Shown here in pieces: positions 26,100 through 34,726 of a stretch of 56,197 nucleotides of DNA. The stretch comes from Nostocales cyanobacterium. GTDB taxonomy: Bacteria > Cyanobacteriota > Cyanobacteriia > Cyanobacteriales > Nostocaceae. Location: NCBI GenBank assembly GCA_004292695.1, contig RDXV01000011.1, positions 1 to 56,197 of the forward strand. The letters are read 5' to 3'. Numbering within the stretch: the stretch's first letter is position 1; the number at the start of each line of letters is the position of its first letter. The position numbers and the translations under genes are program-made. The notes below the pieces were generated by a model, which did not search any database, was not told the DNA's origin, and saw nothing but the letters and a program-made list of their open reading frames with translations.

Positions 26100-27233
26100 A
26101 TGCAAGAACCATATCTATTGGCGGCCAGCTTGTTAACCGGACTAGCAATACCAACCTCTGCACTGCCAAAAATGCCGAATATTCGCCCAGAAAATACGGA
26201 TTTTTTGGGAAATCTCAAACAGCGTTCACGGCTGCCAGTAGGTGAAAAAATCATAGCTAAAGTAGATATTTCTCTCCCAGAATTCAGTAGTCGCAATTTT
26301 ACAAAACCAGAAAATTTATCACCAGCAGTCAGCCAGAAAAACACCTCACTGCCAGAATTTAGTAAATCAGTTCTATCCTCATCAGAAACATTGCCAAACC
26401 AGCAAGAAAAGAGTACCCCTAGCCTAGAGATATTACTGGCACAACTAGCTGATGATCAACAGCCAAAAGCCAAAAAAACATCATTAAATTCAAGTCCTCA
26501 AACTACTAAGTTAATTCCTGTCTCTGGCAATCAATTGTACTATCTGAGATTAGCAGCTTTAAGAAATGGTCAGATATACACCCGCGTAGATAACAATGAT
26601 TTACAACCCTTATCTAAATCAGGGAATAAGCAAAAATTAACTTATCAAGATTGGAAAAATTTATTAGCAATGGAAGCTAGAGCAATGGCTCAAGGACAAG
26701 GTAGAAATAGATTGAGTATCTTATTAGGAGACTCATTAACCTTGTGGTTTCCCAAAGAAAAACTACCCAATGGTAAATTATGGCTAAATCAAGGAATATC
26801 AGGAGATAAGTCAACGGGGTTAGTGGGAAGATTAACAGCTTTCTCCAACACTAGACCAGAAGTAATATATTTAATGATTGGAATTAATGATTTACTCAAG
26901 GGAACGAGTGATCAAACTATTTTGATTAATTATCGGCGGATGATTCGTAACTTACGTCAAGATCATCCCAATAGCCAGATCATAGTTCAATCAATTTTGC
27001 CCGTTCGCCGCCCCCAAGTCTCTAACCAAAGGATTCGTCATCTTAACGCCCAAATAGCCCTTATTGCCAAGCAGGAACGGGCTAGTTATCTAAATATTCA
27101 CCATTGGTTTACAGACTTGGATGGTGCTTTAAGTCCTGAATTAAGCACTGATGGATTGCATTTATCACCCGCCGGTTATGATGTTTGGCGTGCAGCGCTG
27201 GAGCAAATAGAATATATTGTTGCTCAACGTTAG
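26100..27233 (+). CDS. SGNH/GDSL-type hydrolase
   Basis: A 377-residue protein. The N-terminal ~190 residues are a low-complexity, Ser/Pro-rich linker with a possible signal segment (LLAASLLTGLAIPTSA). The SGNH domain follows: block I LLGDSLTLW with Ser212, block II Gly in NQGISGD, block III GINDLL with Asn263, and block V DGLHLSPAGY supplying Asp and His near residue 355. It should be an esterase, lipase or carbohydrate deacetylase active outside the cytoplasm. The natural substrate is unknown. It is followed by a large 9-mer array. Confidence 0.88.
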   Translation: MQEPYLLAASLLTGLAIPTSALPKMPNIRPENTDFLGNLKQRSRLPVGEKIIAKVDISLPEFSSRNFTKPENLSPAVSQKNTSLPEFSKSVLSSSETLPNQQEKSTPSLEILLAQLADDQQPKAKKTSLNSSPQTTKLIPVSGNQLYYLRLAALRNGQIYTRVDNNDLQPLSKSGNKQKLTYQDWKNLLAMEARAMAQGQGRNRLSILLGDSLTLWFPKEKLPNGKLWLNQGISGDKSTGLVGRLTAFSNTRPEVIYLMIGINDLLKGTSDQTILINYRRMIRNLRQDHPNSQIIVQSILPVRRPQVSNQRIRHLNAQIALIAKQERASYLNIHHWFTDLDGALSPELSTDGLHLSPAGYDVWRAALEQIEYIVAQR

Positions 27234-27249
27234 TGATATTCAGGAAAGG

Positions 27250-27516
27250 TGACAGTGAACAGTGGACAGTGGACAGTGGACAGTGTGGACAGTGGACAGT
27301 GAACAGTGGACAGTGGACAGTGGACAGTGGACAGTGGACAGTGAACAGTGGACAGTGAACAGTGGACAGTGGACAGTGGACAGTGAACAGTGGACAGTGA
27401 ACAGTGAACAGTGGACAGTGGACAGTGGACAGTGGACAGTGAACAGTGAACAGTGGACAGTGAACAGTGGACAGTGAACAGTGAACAGTGGACAGTGAAC
27501 AGTGGACAGTGGACAG
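27250..27516. repeat. 9-mer array (GTGGACAGT / GTGAACAGT), about 29 copies
   Basis: About 267 bp of nonanucleotides in two forms that differ at one base (GTGGACAGT and GTGAACAGT), with one phase slip near 27282. The array is open in both strands in several frames, giving artefact reading frames of 71 and 96 codons that should not be annotated. It is followed by GATAACT and TTACAGG copies to about 27560. Confidence 0.97.
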
Positions 27517-27621
27517 TCATAACTGATAACTGATAACTGGTTACAGGTTACAGGTTACAGACAAGAGATACTCTAGATGTCTATGATTTTCCAAAATGTG
27601 CAATTAATTTTGTCCAGGTAG

Positions 27622-28461
27622 TTAATGAGAATTGACAACTTCCCGATTTAACACTTGATTTAATTTACCGCTACGATAACCTTCTAAATCTAAAGTCACG
27701 TAGATAAATCCTAAATTTTGGAATGTTTTGACTAAATTAGGTAAATCTGTTTTGATCACAAATTCTGTAATTTTTTCTGGTGGTAGTTCAATTCTCGCTG
27801 TGTCTGCTTCCGAACGCACTCGCAAGTTATCCCACCCTAAGTTTCTTAAATAAATTTCTGCTCTACCTACTCGCTGTAATTTGGCTATGGTAATCTCTTC
27901 ACCGTAAGGAAAACGAGAGCTTAAACAAGGTTGAGCCGGTTTATCCCACCAAGGTAAACCTAGTTGCTGAGAAAGTTGCCTCACTTCAGCTTTAGTTACG
28001 CCTATTTCTGCTAATGGCGATCGCGCTCCTCTTTCTTTTGCAGCCTGTATTCCGGGGCGATAGTCCTGTAAATCATCGGCGTTTACCCCATCTACTACAT
28101 AAGGATATCCTAACTCTGAAGCTAAGGGTTTGAGTGTGTCGTGTAATTCACTTTTGCAAAAATAGCAACGGTTCACAGGGTTAGATGTATAGTTAGGATT
28201 TTCCATTTCGTAGGTATCCACTATTCTATGGGCAATGCCAATAGTTGCTGCTTGGGCTGTTGCATCTGCTAATTCTTCTGGTAGTAAGGAAGGAGAAACA
28301 GCGGTTACAGCTAGGGCGCGATCGCCTAAGACATCATAGGCAATTTTGGCTATCAGTGTACTATCAACACCCCCAGAGTAGGCAATTAACGCCTGTTCCA
28401 TTTCTGCAAATAAGGCTTTTAATTTTTCTAGTTTTTCTGTTAATGTCATCTGCATGAACAT
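27622..28461 (-). CDS. larE: LarE-type ATP-dependent sulfur transferase (PP-loop)
   Basis: LarE belongs to the ATP pyrophosphatase (PP-loop) superfamily and installs the sulfurs of the nickel-pincer nucleotide cofactor of lactate racemase-like enzymes. Residues 29-34 are the PP-loop SGGVDS. Cys98 and Cys101 form NRCYFC, and Cys178 lies in KPAQPCLSSRFPYG. Lactobacillus LarE has only the equivalent of Cys178 and sacrifices it. LarE proteins with three cysteines instead bind a [4Fe-4S] cluster and can turn over, so this one is predicted to be of that type. larA, larB and larC are not in the window. M5 is an alternative start. Confidence 0.88.
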   Translation of the reverse strand: MFMQMTLTEKLEKLKALFAEMEQALIAYSGGVDSTLIAKIAYDVLGDRALAVTAVSPSLLPEELADATAQAATIGIAHRIVDTYEMENPNYTSNPVNRCYFCKSELHDTLKPLASELGYPYVVDGVNADDLQDYRPGIQAAKERGARSPLAEIGVTKAEVRQLSQQLGLPWWDKPAQPCLSSRFPYGEEITIAKLQRVGRAEIYLRNLGWDNLRVRSEADTARIELPPEKITEFVIKTDLPNLVKTFQNLGFIYVTLDLEGYRSGKLNQVLNREVVNSH

Positions 28462-28573
28462 AAAATTATATTAAACATTCAACTCCACTGATCTTATTAT
28501 AAATAGGGTTTTCTGAATAAGTGTAAAACTCCTTAATATCCTTGATATCCTGACTCCTTGTTTTCCTTATTCC

Positions 28574-28645
28574 TGTCGTTGAGATAGGGAATAGGGAATA
28601 GGGAATAGGGAATAGTTTGAGCTATCTGTTCTTCCCAGATTTTCT
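28574..28645. repeat. Dispersed repeat with GGGAATA array, copy 1
   Basis: GTCGTTGAGATA, then GGGAATA x5, then GTTTGAGCTATCTGTTCTTCCC. A near-identical block occurs at 56121-56180 (TTCGTTGAGGTA, array, GTTTCAGCTATCTATCATCCCC). Flanks as well as array are shared, so this is a copied element and not just slippage. Confidence 0.85.
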
Positions 28646-28651
28646 CATCAT

Positions 28652-30523
28652 TCATCTACAAATTTCACTATATCTATTTACTATATTTCCTAATATCTCT
28701 AAATCTATGGGTTTAGAAATATAATCATCAAACCCAGCCGCTATACAAGTTTCCCTATCTCCTTTCATCGCCATTGCCGTTTGAGCCACTACATACTTAT
28801 TTTGATATTGGGGATGTTTTTTCAGTTGTTCAACTACATTTAATCCATTTTCATCCGGTAAAATCACATCCATTAATATCACTATTGGATCTATGTTCGG
28901 TAGCATTTTCCACATTTCTCCGGCACTTCTAACACAGGTGACTTGATAACCTAATCTACTTAAATAAATTCCCATTAATTCCCCGTTGGCTAAGTCATCT
29001 TCTACTACCAAAATTGCCGATGAACAACTAGGTATACTACCATTATATGAATTACCAGAAACATCAACTTTATTCTCTCGTAATTCTAAATCTTTCACAG
29101 CTTTGTTTTCTATGGCTTCTAAAACTTTTCCTTCTGGTTTTAGAGGCAATGTAATCACAAATTGAGAACCTTGATTTACCTCTGACTCTACAGTTAATAA
29201 ACCACCATGAATTTGTACTAATTGTTTAGTCACCATTAAACCTAAACCTGTACCCTCATTACTCTCAGCACCAGGATCTAGAATTTGACTGTAGGGACGA
29301 AATAATAAAGATTGATTTTCTGGAGAAATGCCAATTCCTGTATCCCAAATTGTAAATTTTAAATGTAAATCTTGCCTTTTGACTCGTAAACCAACACTGC
29401 CAGATTTGGTAAATTTTACAGCATTAAATAAGAGGTTTAATAACATTTGCTTGAGACGCAAAGGATCAGCTAATAAATTTGTGACATCATCACCTATTTC
29501 TAGGCACAATTTTAAACCTTTATTTGCTGCTTTTTCTTTCACTAAAGCCAAGACATTTTTACATAATATCGGTACATCAATAATTTCCCATTGCACTTCT
29601 AACTGATTAGCTTCAATTTTAGAAAGATCCAAAATATCATTAATTAAATCGAGTAAATGTTTACCACTAGATTTAATAATCTGTAAATACTCTTGATGTC
29701 TTTGTCTCTCTGGTTCGTAACCCTGGGCTAACAATAAATGTGTAAAGCCAATAATAGAGCTTAACGGAGTCCTAATTTCATGGCTAGTATTAGCTAAAAA
29801 CTGATTTTTGAGTTGATTACTTCTTTCTAATTCCTGATTAATATTAGCTAAATGTTGACAACGCTGTTGTAAAGATTGAATTTGTCGTAAGTGTGCCAAT
29901 GCTGTATTACAATATTTAACCGTCCTCTGCATAAATTGCGATCGCACTTGATCTAATGACGACTGCTGATAAGTTCCATGAGAATTCATTCCTGACACTA
30001 CCACTATCAACCACATCATCATTTTGTGAGAATCATCTGCTAACCGCCACGCAGTTGCAGGTTCTTGTTTTTCCATCTCCTGCAAATCTTTGACCTCTAT
30101 ATCAGCGTGTAATTTCAACTCTGATCCTGATTTTTTACTTAATTTTGTTTTGGCGAGAAAATGATTTTTTTTCGTTGTTCCGAAACTACAAAAGTAACAA
30201 ATCTTGCTTATTTCTTCCTGTGGTTGACACTGAGCAATACCCACTAAATACCGCACTAACTCTGATGTGGTTCTATTGAATGCAGTGGCGACTTCATTAA
30301 CTACTGCTTGCATTAACTCTGATTCCGCAGATATTACTTGAGGACAAGAATAAGCAGATAAAACAACCTCATTAAGCCGGCTTTGTAACTGATTCAAGCT
30401 ACTTTCCAAGTACAAATTATCCTCCACTTGTTGGGGATTTGGCAAAAGTTGTGACATTCTATCTATCTGGGAGTTGTGTTCTGGTAAGCTTGAAGATTGC
30501 TGCATAACCAATATGACCACCAA
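28652..30523 (-). CDS. Hybrid histidine kinase with C-terminal receiver domain
   Basis: A 623-residue cytoplasmic hybrid kinase. The N-terminal region (1-225) has no recognised sensor fold but includes a Cys-rich spot, KICYFCSFG near 107-115. A coiled linker leads to the dimerisation domain with His248 (ANTSHEIRTPLSSI), then the ATPase domain (NLLFNAVKFTKSG; DTGIGI; GTGLGLMV) to about residue 470, and a receiver domain (about 500-620) with the phospho-acceptor in VILMDVILPDENG and Lys in ISKPID. M7 may be the true start. Stimulus and partner are unknown. Confidence 0.88.
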   Translation of the reverse strand: MVVILVMQQSSSLPEHNSQIDRMSQLLPNPQQVEDNLYLESSLNQLQSRLNEVVLSAYSCPQVISAESELMQAVVNEVATAFNRTTSELVRYLVGIAQCQPQEEISKICYFCSFGTTKKNHFLAKTKLSKKSGSELKLHADIEVKDLQEMEKQEPATAWRLADDSHKMMMWLIVVVSGMNSHGTYQQSSLDQVRSQFMQRTVKYCNTALAHLRQIQSLQQRCQHLANINQELERSNQLKNQFLANTSHEIRTPLSSIIGFTHLLLAQGYEPERQRHQEYLQIIKSSGKHLLDLINDILDLSKIEANQLEVQWEIIDVPILCKNVLALVKEKAANKGLKLCLEIGDDVTNLLADPLRLKQMLLNLLFNAVKFTKSGSVGLRVKRQDLHLKFTIWDTGIGISPENQSLLFRPYSQILDPGAESNEGTGLGLMVTKQLVQIHGGLLTVESEVNQGSQFVITLPLKPEGKVLEAIENKAVKDLELRENKVDVSGNSYNGSIPSCSSAILVVEDDLANGELMGIYLSRLGYQVTCVRSAGEMWKMLPNIDPIVILMDVILPDENGLNVVEQLKKHPQYQNKYVVAQTAMAMKGDRETCIAAGFDDYISKPIDLEILGNIVNRYSEICR

Positions 30524-30689
30524 AGAAACTCAGCTTGGCAGGAAAATATGAACTTTATTGTATGTATTTTAACGGATAAATCTTTTTTAATTGAAAAACA
30601 TGACTAATAGTGCTAATTGTAACGCTCAATTAACCAGTTATTCAATTAAGTTACACAAATATGCTTTTTCTTCACAAAACTTTTAAACA

Positions 30690-31556
30690 ATGGATATACA
30701 ACTAATTCAATTATTCATTAATGGTATCGCCGTAGGTAGTATTATCGCCTTAGCCGCAGTTGGACTGACACTAACTTATGGGATTTTACGGTTATCTAAT
30801 TTTGCTCATGGTGACTTCCTCACCCTGGGAGCTTACTTAACTTTTGTGATCAATGGCTTGGGTGTCAATATTTGGCTATCTATGATTTTGGCTACTTTCG
30901 GCACTGTCACCGCAATGCTACTGACCGAAAAATTACTATGGTCAAGAATGCGGTCAATTCGTGCCACTTCAACCACACTAATCATTATTTCCATTGGACT
31001 GGCATTATTTCTTCGCAACGGTATCATCTTAATCTGGGGAGGTAAAAATCAAAACTATGATTTACCAGTCATTCCCGCTTTAGAACTGGGCGAATTAAGA
31101 ATACCCCAAAATCAAATAGTGGTACTGGGTTTAGCAATATTGGTAATTGCTGGCTTACATTACCTATTACAAAATACCAAAATTGGAAAAGCCATGCGTG
31201 CGGTTGCTGATGACTTAGACTTAGCTAGAGTTTCCGGTATCAATGTTGATCGAGTCATTCTCTGGACTTGGGTAATTGCAGGTACTTTAACTTCTTTGGG
31301 TGGAAGTATGTACGGTTTAATTACCGCTGTACGTCCCAATATGGGCTGGTTTTTGATTTTGCCTCTATTTGCATCGGTAATTTTAGGCGGTATTGGCAAC
31401 CCTTACGGGGCGATCGCCGCAGCTTTCATTATCGGTATTGTCCAAGAAGTCAGCACCCCTTGGCTCGGTTCTCAATATAAACAGGGTGTAGCTTTGTTAA
31501 TAATGATTTTGGTGTTACTTATCCGCCCCAAAGGTTTATTTAAAGGCACAATTTAA
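30690..31556 (+). CDS. Branched-chain/neutral amino-acid ABC transporter permease (LivH type)
   Basis: A 288-residue permease with 8 or so membrane helices. The LivH signatures ALAAVGLTLTYGILRLSNFA and HGDFLTLGAYL are at the N-terminus, and the EAA-like loop KAMRAVADDLDLARVSGINV is near residues 168-190. In Anabaena, NatD of the neutral amino-acid N-I transporter is a permease of this type. I cannot tell which specific system it belongs to, and no LivM, ATPase or binding-protein gene is adjacent. Confidence 0.85.
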   Translation: MDIQLIQLFINGIAVGSIIALAAVGLTLTYGILRLSNFAHGDFLTLGAYLTFVINGLGVNIWLSMILATFGTVTAMLLTEKLLWSRMRSIRATSTTLIIISIGLALFLRNGIILIWGGKNQNYDLPVIPALELGELRIPQNQIVVLGLAILVIAGLHYLLQNTKIGKAMRAVADDLDLARVSGINVDRVILWTWVIAGTLTSLGGSMYGLITAVRPNMGWFLILPLFASVILGGIGNPYGAIAAAFIIGIVQEVSTPWLGSQYKQGVALLIMILVLLIRPKGLFKGTI

Positions 31557-31571
31557 GTTATCAGTTTAAGA

Positions 31572-31692
31572 AGGGAATAGGGAATAGGGAATAGGGGATA
31601 GGGAAAGGCAAAAGGCAAAAAGCAAAAAGCCAGAGTTAATATTATTCCCAGTCACCAGTCACCAGTCACCAGTCACCAGTCACCAGTCACCA
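31572..31692. repeat. STRR block (GGGAATA, GGCAAAA, CACCAGT)
   Basis: GGGAATA x3-4 (31573-31600), (G)GCAAAA(A) copies (31606-31630), and CACCAGT x6 (31652-31692) between the permease gene and psaX. Confidence 0.9.
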
Positions 31693-31778
31693 GCTATCAG
31701 CAGTTAGAATTAACATATTAAGTAGATAACACGTTAAATTCCTTCTTCAAAGCTGATAGCTGATAGCTAAAAGATTAA

Positions 31779-31895
31779 TTACTCAATGATGTGGAAATAG
31801 TAAGCAGCAACTAGAAAGTTAACAGCCAACAGTAACAAAGCCCAGCTTGCGCGGAAGACATAAGAAGGCTTGGCATTTTTTCCTTTAGAAGTCAT
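31779..31895 (-). CDS. psaX: Photosystem I subunit PsaX
   Basis: A 38-codon gene that is easily missed. The product starts MTSKGKNAKPSYVFR and continues with a single membrane helix (ASWALLLLAVNFLVAAYYF) and a short HIIE tail. Length and pattern (K-P-x-Y-x-F-R, then W/G-A-x-L-L-L-A-x-N-F-L-V-A) match PsaX of Thermosynechococcus and Nostoc photosystem I, a peripheral one-helix subunit. A strong AGGAG lies 8 bp before the ATG. No other photosystem gene is nearby. Confidence 0.88.
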   Translation of the reverse strand: MTSKGKNAKPSYVFRASWALLLLAVNFLVAAYYFHIIE

Positions 31896-31980
31896 GATTT
31901 AATTCTCCTGAATTGATGACTTTTTAACAAATAGCAAACAAAAGCACCTAATTTCCACAATCTTTAAAAATATTAGTCAT

Positions 31981-32074
31981 TGGTTGAGGAAGGGAACAGG
32001 GAACAGGGAACAGGGAACAGGAAGAGTCGTAGGAAAAGATATTTACCAATTACCCATTACCCATTACCCATTAC
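31981..32074. repeat. STRR block (GGGAACA, CCATTAC)
   Basis: GGGAACA x4 (about 31992-32020) and CCATTAC x4 (32048-32074) between lipA and psaX. The second array overlaps the last codon or two of lipA. Confidence 0.88.
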
Positions 32075-32967
32075 AAATCACCAGCATGATAAGAACTGCG
32101 GACTAATGGACCTGAACGTACATGACTAAAACCCATATCCTCAGCGATTTTGCCCAGTTCATCAAATTCTGCTGGTGTCCAGTATTTTTGCACTGGTAGA
32201 TGTTCCAAGGAAGGGCGCATATATTGACCTAGAGTTAGGCGATCGCAACCTACTTCCCTCAGATCCTCCATAGTTTCAATGATTTCTACGTTGGTTTCTC
32301 CATGTCCCAGCATTAAACCTGACTTTGTAGGTATACTACTATCACACTCTTTCACCATCCCTAAAACTGCCAAAGAACGATCATACTTTGCTCCCCGACG
32401 TACTGGACCTGTTAACCGTCTCACCGTCTCCACATTGTGGTTATAACAAGCAGGTTTAGCCTCAACAACCATCTCGATCCGCTGTCTTTGTCCACTTTCA
32501 CCCACACCAGCACCACCCCAAAAATCTGGTGTTAACACCTCAATTTGTGTTTCTGGGTTCAACTGACGAATAGCCGCCATAGTCCGCACAAAATGACTAG
32601 CACCCCCATCAGCCAAATCATCACGAGCCACAGAAGTCAACACCACATAACGTAATCCTAACAACTGCACTGCTTCTGCCACCTTGTATGGTTCTTCCTC
32701 ATCCACCGCCATTGGTGCATGACCTTTATCTACTTGACAAAAAGCGCAAGACCGTGTACAAGTTGGACCCATCAGTAAAAAAGTCGCTGTTTTTTGGGAA
32801 TAACATTCACCGCGATTCGGACAGCGCCCCTCCTCACAAATCGTATGAATTTGGCGTTGCTTAATAATACGTTGTACTGTAGAAATTTCACTGGCTTTAC
32901 CAATAGAACGACGTAACCAGCTAGGCATAGCTGCAATTTCCGCTCTCAATTCTTGTGGAACACTCAT
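32071..32967 (-). CDS. lipA: Lipoyl synthase
   Basis: A radical SAM enzyme that inserts two sulfurs into octanoyl groups on lipoyl domains. The auxiliary cluster motif is [12 protein letters not shown] and the radical SAM motif CTRSCAFC, together with [10 protein letters not shown] and the C-terminal [10 protein letters not shown] start at [10 protein letters not shown] (32967) gives 298 residues and fits the family better than the 8-residue extension from 32991. The last residues are coded next to a CCATTAC array. Confidence 0.95.
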   Translation of the reverse strand: MSVPQELRAEIAAMPSWLRRSIGKASEISTVQRIIKQRQIHTICEEGRCPNRGECYSQKTATFLLMGPTCTRSCAFCQVDKGHAPMAVDEEEPYKVAEAVQLLGLRYVVLTSVARDDLADGGASHFVRTMAAIRQLNPETQIEVLTPDFWGGAGVGESGQRQRIEMVVEAKPACYNHNVETVRRLTGPVRRGAKYDRSLAVLGMVKECDSSIPTKSGLMLGHGETNVEIIETMEDLREVGCDRLTLGQYMRPSLEHLPVQKYWTPAEFDELGKIAEDMGFSHVRSGPLVRSSYHAGDL

Positions 32968-33199
32968 AAACAACCCATAAATCTCAATCACTTTCTATTT
33001 ACAGTATTCGATATACGGCTATTAGTCTCACCATCTACCATTACTCCGTGTAACGCAATTAACAAAATGTCATTGACACAAGTGTTTGTAAATGATAGTA
33101 TATATTTTAACTATGTTCAAAAATCAAAAATTTAGTATACTAGCTGCTTGCACAGCATATAATTATTAGATACTTCTCCACTATCAGGGTTTTTACCAC

Positions 33200-33485
33200 T
33201 TATATTTTGCTGCTTACAGCCCTTACAATTACCTTATCTTCCACATCTGTCAAAGCCTGATTTTTGACAGAAACATCTGGAGCATCATTTTGTAAGCTGA
33301 TGCAAATAGCATTGTCAATTTTGGCAAAAAAATAACCCCGATAGCTTTTAGCATACTTCTAGAGGTTTCCAGGTATACTGTGTCTGGATTATTCCCTAGT
33401 AAACCAATAGCATGATCTAAGTATCCATGCTTTTTGGAACTGTAATAGTGGGAGAATTATTAATATCAATCGGCTTACCAGCAGT
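33200..33485 (-). pseudogene. Candidate frameshifted pseudogene antisense to the response-regulator leader
   Basis: On the minus strand a protein-like text runs across three frames: GKPIDINNSPTITVPKSMDT (to about 33420), then YLDHAIGLLGNNPDTVYLET (to about 33362), then KYAKSYRGYFFAKIDNAICI and SLQNDAPDVSVKNQALTDVE, ending VRAVSSKI and TAA at 33200-33202. The three pieces join smoothly if one-base shifts are allowed at about 33420 and 33360. There is no start codon. I recognise no family. It may be chance, but the composition and continuity argue for a decayed gene. Confidence 0.45.
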
Positions 33486-33518
33486 CTAAACTTATAATCT
33501 TTAGTAGAGTAATCAGTC

Positions 33519-34097
33519 GTGGCCAACAAAATTCTAGTTATTGATGACACCACAGTTGTCAGAGTAAAAGTAAGAGAAATGCTACCTCCAGGCAACTTTG
33601 AAGTATTAGAAGCAAAAGATGGTGTAGAAGGATATGACCTGATCCTCAAGGAAAAAGTCAATTTAATTATGTTAGACTTTATACTTCCTAAAATGAGTGG
33701 TTGGGAAGTATTCCAAAAAATACAAGCACAGCCAGAGTTAAAAAAAATTCCCCTAGTGATCATGTCAGGTCGTAAAGAGGAAGTCACTGAGAAAATTCCT
33801 GAACCATTTGAATATTTTGAATTTTTAAACAAGCCTTTTGATCAGCGGCAACTAATCACCGCAATTAAATCATCAATGGCAAAAGCGGCTAAACAAAGTC
33901 GCAAAGAACCCACTCCACCAGTAGCTGCAACTACAAAAACCGAAGTAGTAGCAGCAGCAGCTTCTAAAGAAACAGCTTCTGCCACAGAGATTCAGGCTTT
34001 AAATGCTAAAATTGACAAAATGCAAGCAGAAATTGATGGTTTGAAGAAACAGCTTCTTCAGGTGGTAGCAGTCATCAAGAAAAAAATAATTAACTAA
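33519..34097 (+). CDS. Response regulator with Ala-rich linker and C-terminal coiled coil
   Basis: A 192-residue protein. The receiver domain (residues 4-120) has Asp9/Asp10, phospho-acceptor Asp53 (IMLDFILPKM), Ser84 and Lys105 (FLNKPFD). A Lys/Ala-rich linker follows (about 125-155), then a predicted coiled coil (157-188; TEIQALNAKIDKMQAEIDGL). There is no DNA-binding domain, so it probably acts through protein contact. The start is GTG at 33519. Kinase genes lie 0.6 and 1.2 kb downstream on the same strand. Confidence 0.88.
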   Translation: MANKILVIDDTTVVRVKVREMLPPGNFEVLEAKDGVEGYDLILKEKVNLIMLDFILPKMSGWEVFQKIQAQPELKKIPLVIMSGRKEEVTEKIPEPFEYFEFLNKPFDQRQLITAIKSSMAKAAKQSRKEPTPPVAATTKTEVVAAAASKETASATEIQALNAKIDKMQAEIDGLKKQLLQVVAVIKKKIIN

Positions 34098-34198
34098 GTT
34101 GTTAATGATTTAATTGATCCGGGTAATTGGTAATTGGTAGTTGGTTATTCAAAAGAATAAACTATTGCCTCTTGCCTTTTGCTTTTTTTCCATTTGCC

Positions 34199-34307
34199 TA
34201 AGTAAGTCGGCTCGAAAAAACCAAGGTATGTAACAAAATATAAAATCGCTGAAAGTCTCTTCCCTATTGCCTTTTGCCTTTTGCCTTTTGCCTTGCCATG
34301 ACGACAA
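34199..34307 (+). repeat. About 110-bp degenerate repeat, copy A
   Basis: TAAGTAAGTCGGCTCGAAAA...GTATGTAACAAAATATAAA...CTCTTCCCT followed by CTTTTGC arrays. It matches copy B at 34557-34668 in the same orientation at most positions. A reading frame from 34274 runs out of it but is not protein-like. Confidence 0.8.
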
Positions 34308-34556
34308 TTTTCAACGCCTACCTACTTATGCTCATGAATAATACTGATACGCCTGGAAAAAATATCAATTGTATTTTACTAATAGCTTTGATTATAAATT
34401 ACGATAAATATACTTTACAACCTAATATTATGCAATATTGGGCAATATATCTGTTTAATGCCCATTTTTATTGAAAATTGACCAATTTATAATTATTTTT
34501 TTTCAATTATTATTATTAATACCATGAGTATTTTTTCATCAGTAAATACTTATAGT
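34308..34556. other. AT-rich spacer between repeat copies A and B
   Basis: About 250 bp, very AT-rich, including T8 at 34496-34503. No gene recognised. It is bounded on each side by copies of the same degenerate repeat. Confidence 0.5.
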
Positions 34557-34668
34557 TAAGTAAGTCGGTGTGAAAAAACAGATGTATGTAACAAGATATA
34601 AAGTTACTAAAATTCTCTTCCCTCTTGCCTTTTGCCTCTTACCCCTTGTCTTGCCACAAGGATAATTC
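34557..34668 (+). repeat. About 110-bp degenerate repeat, copy B
   Basis: TAAGTAAGTCGGTGTGAAAA...GTATGTAACAAGATATAAA...CTCTTCCCT, then CTTTTGC-like copies. It is parallel to copy A 358 bp upstream and forms part of the leader of the next gene. Confidence 0.8.
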
Positions 34669-34726
34669 AAAATTGTTGTTAATCATATCCACAGGTACAA
34701 TTTACAAAATTGTGAGTTACTAACTA

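Noticed and set aside
27230-27520. Long open frames on both strands inside the 9-mer array (71 and 96 codons).
   Set aside because: They arise because the 9-bp unit has no stop codon in these frames. The composition is a pure repeat, with no ribosome site and no protein-like pattern.
30619-30655. TGTAAC ... GTTACA inverted repeat before the LivH-type permease as an NtcA site.
   Set aside because: The spacing is 26 bp where NtcA needs GTA-N8-TAC. No matching half-site was found.
33389-33832. 147-codon minus-strand frame over the response regulator start.
   Set aside because: It is mostly the antisense of the receiver domain. The protein-like text in this area lies in other frames (see the pseudogene candidate).
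34274-34474. 66-codon frame from the CTTTTGC repeat.
   Set aside because: AT-driven composition, begins in a tandem repeat and has no ribosome site.
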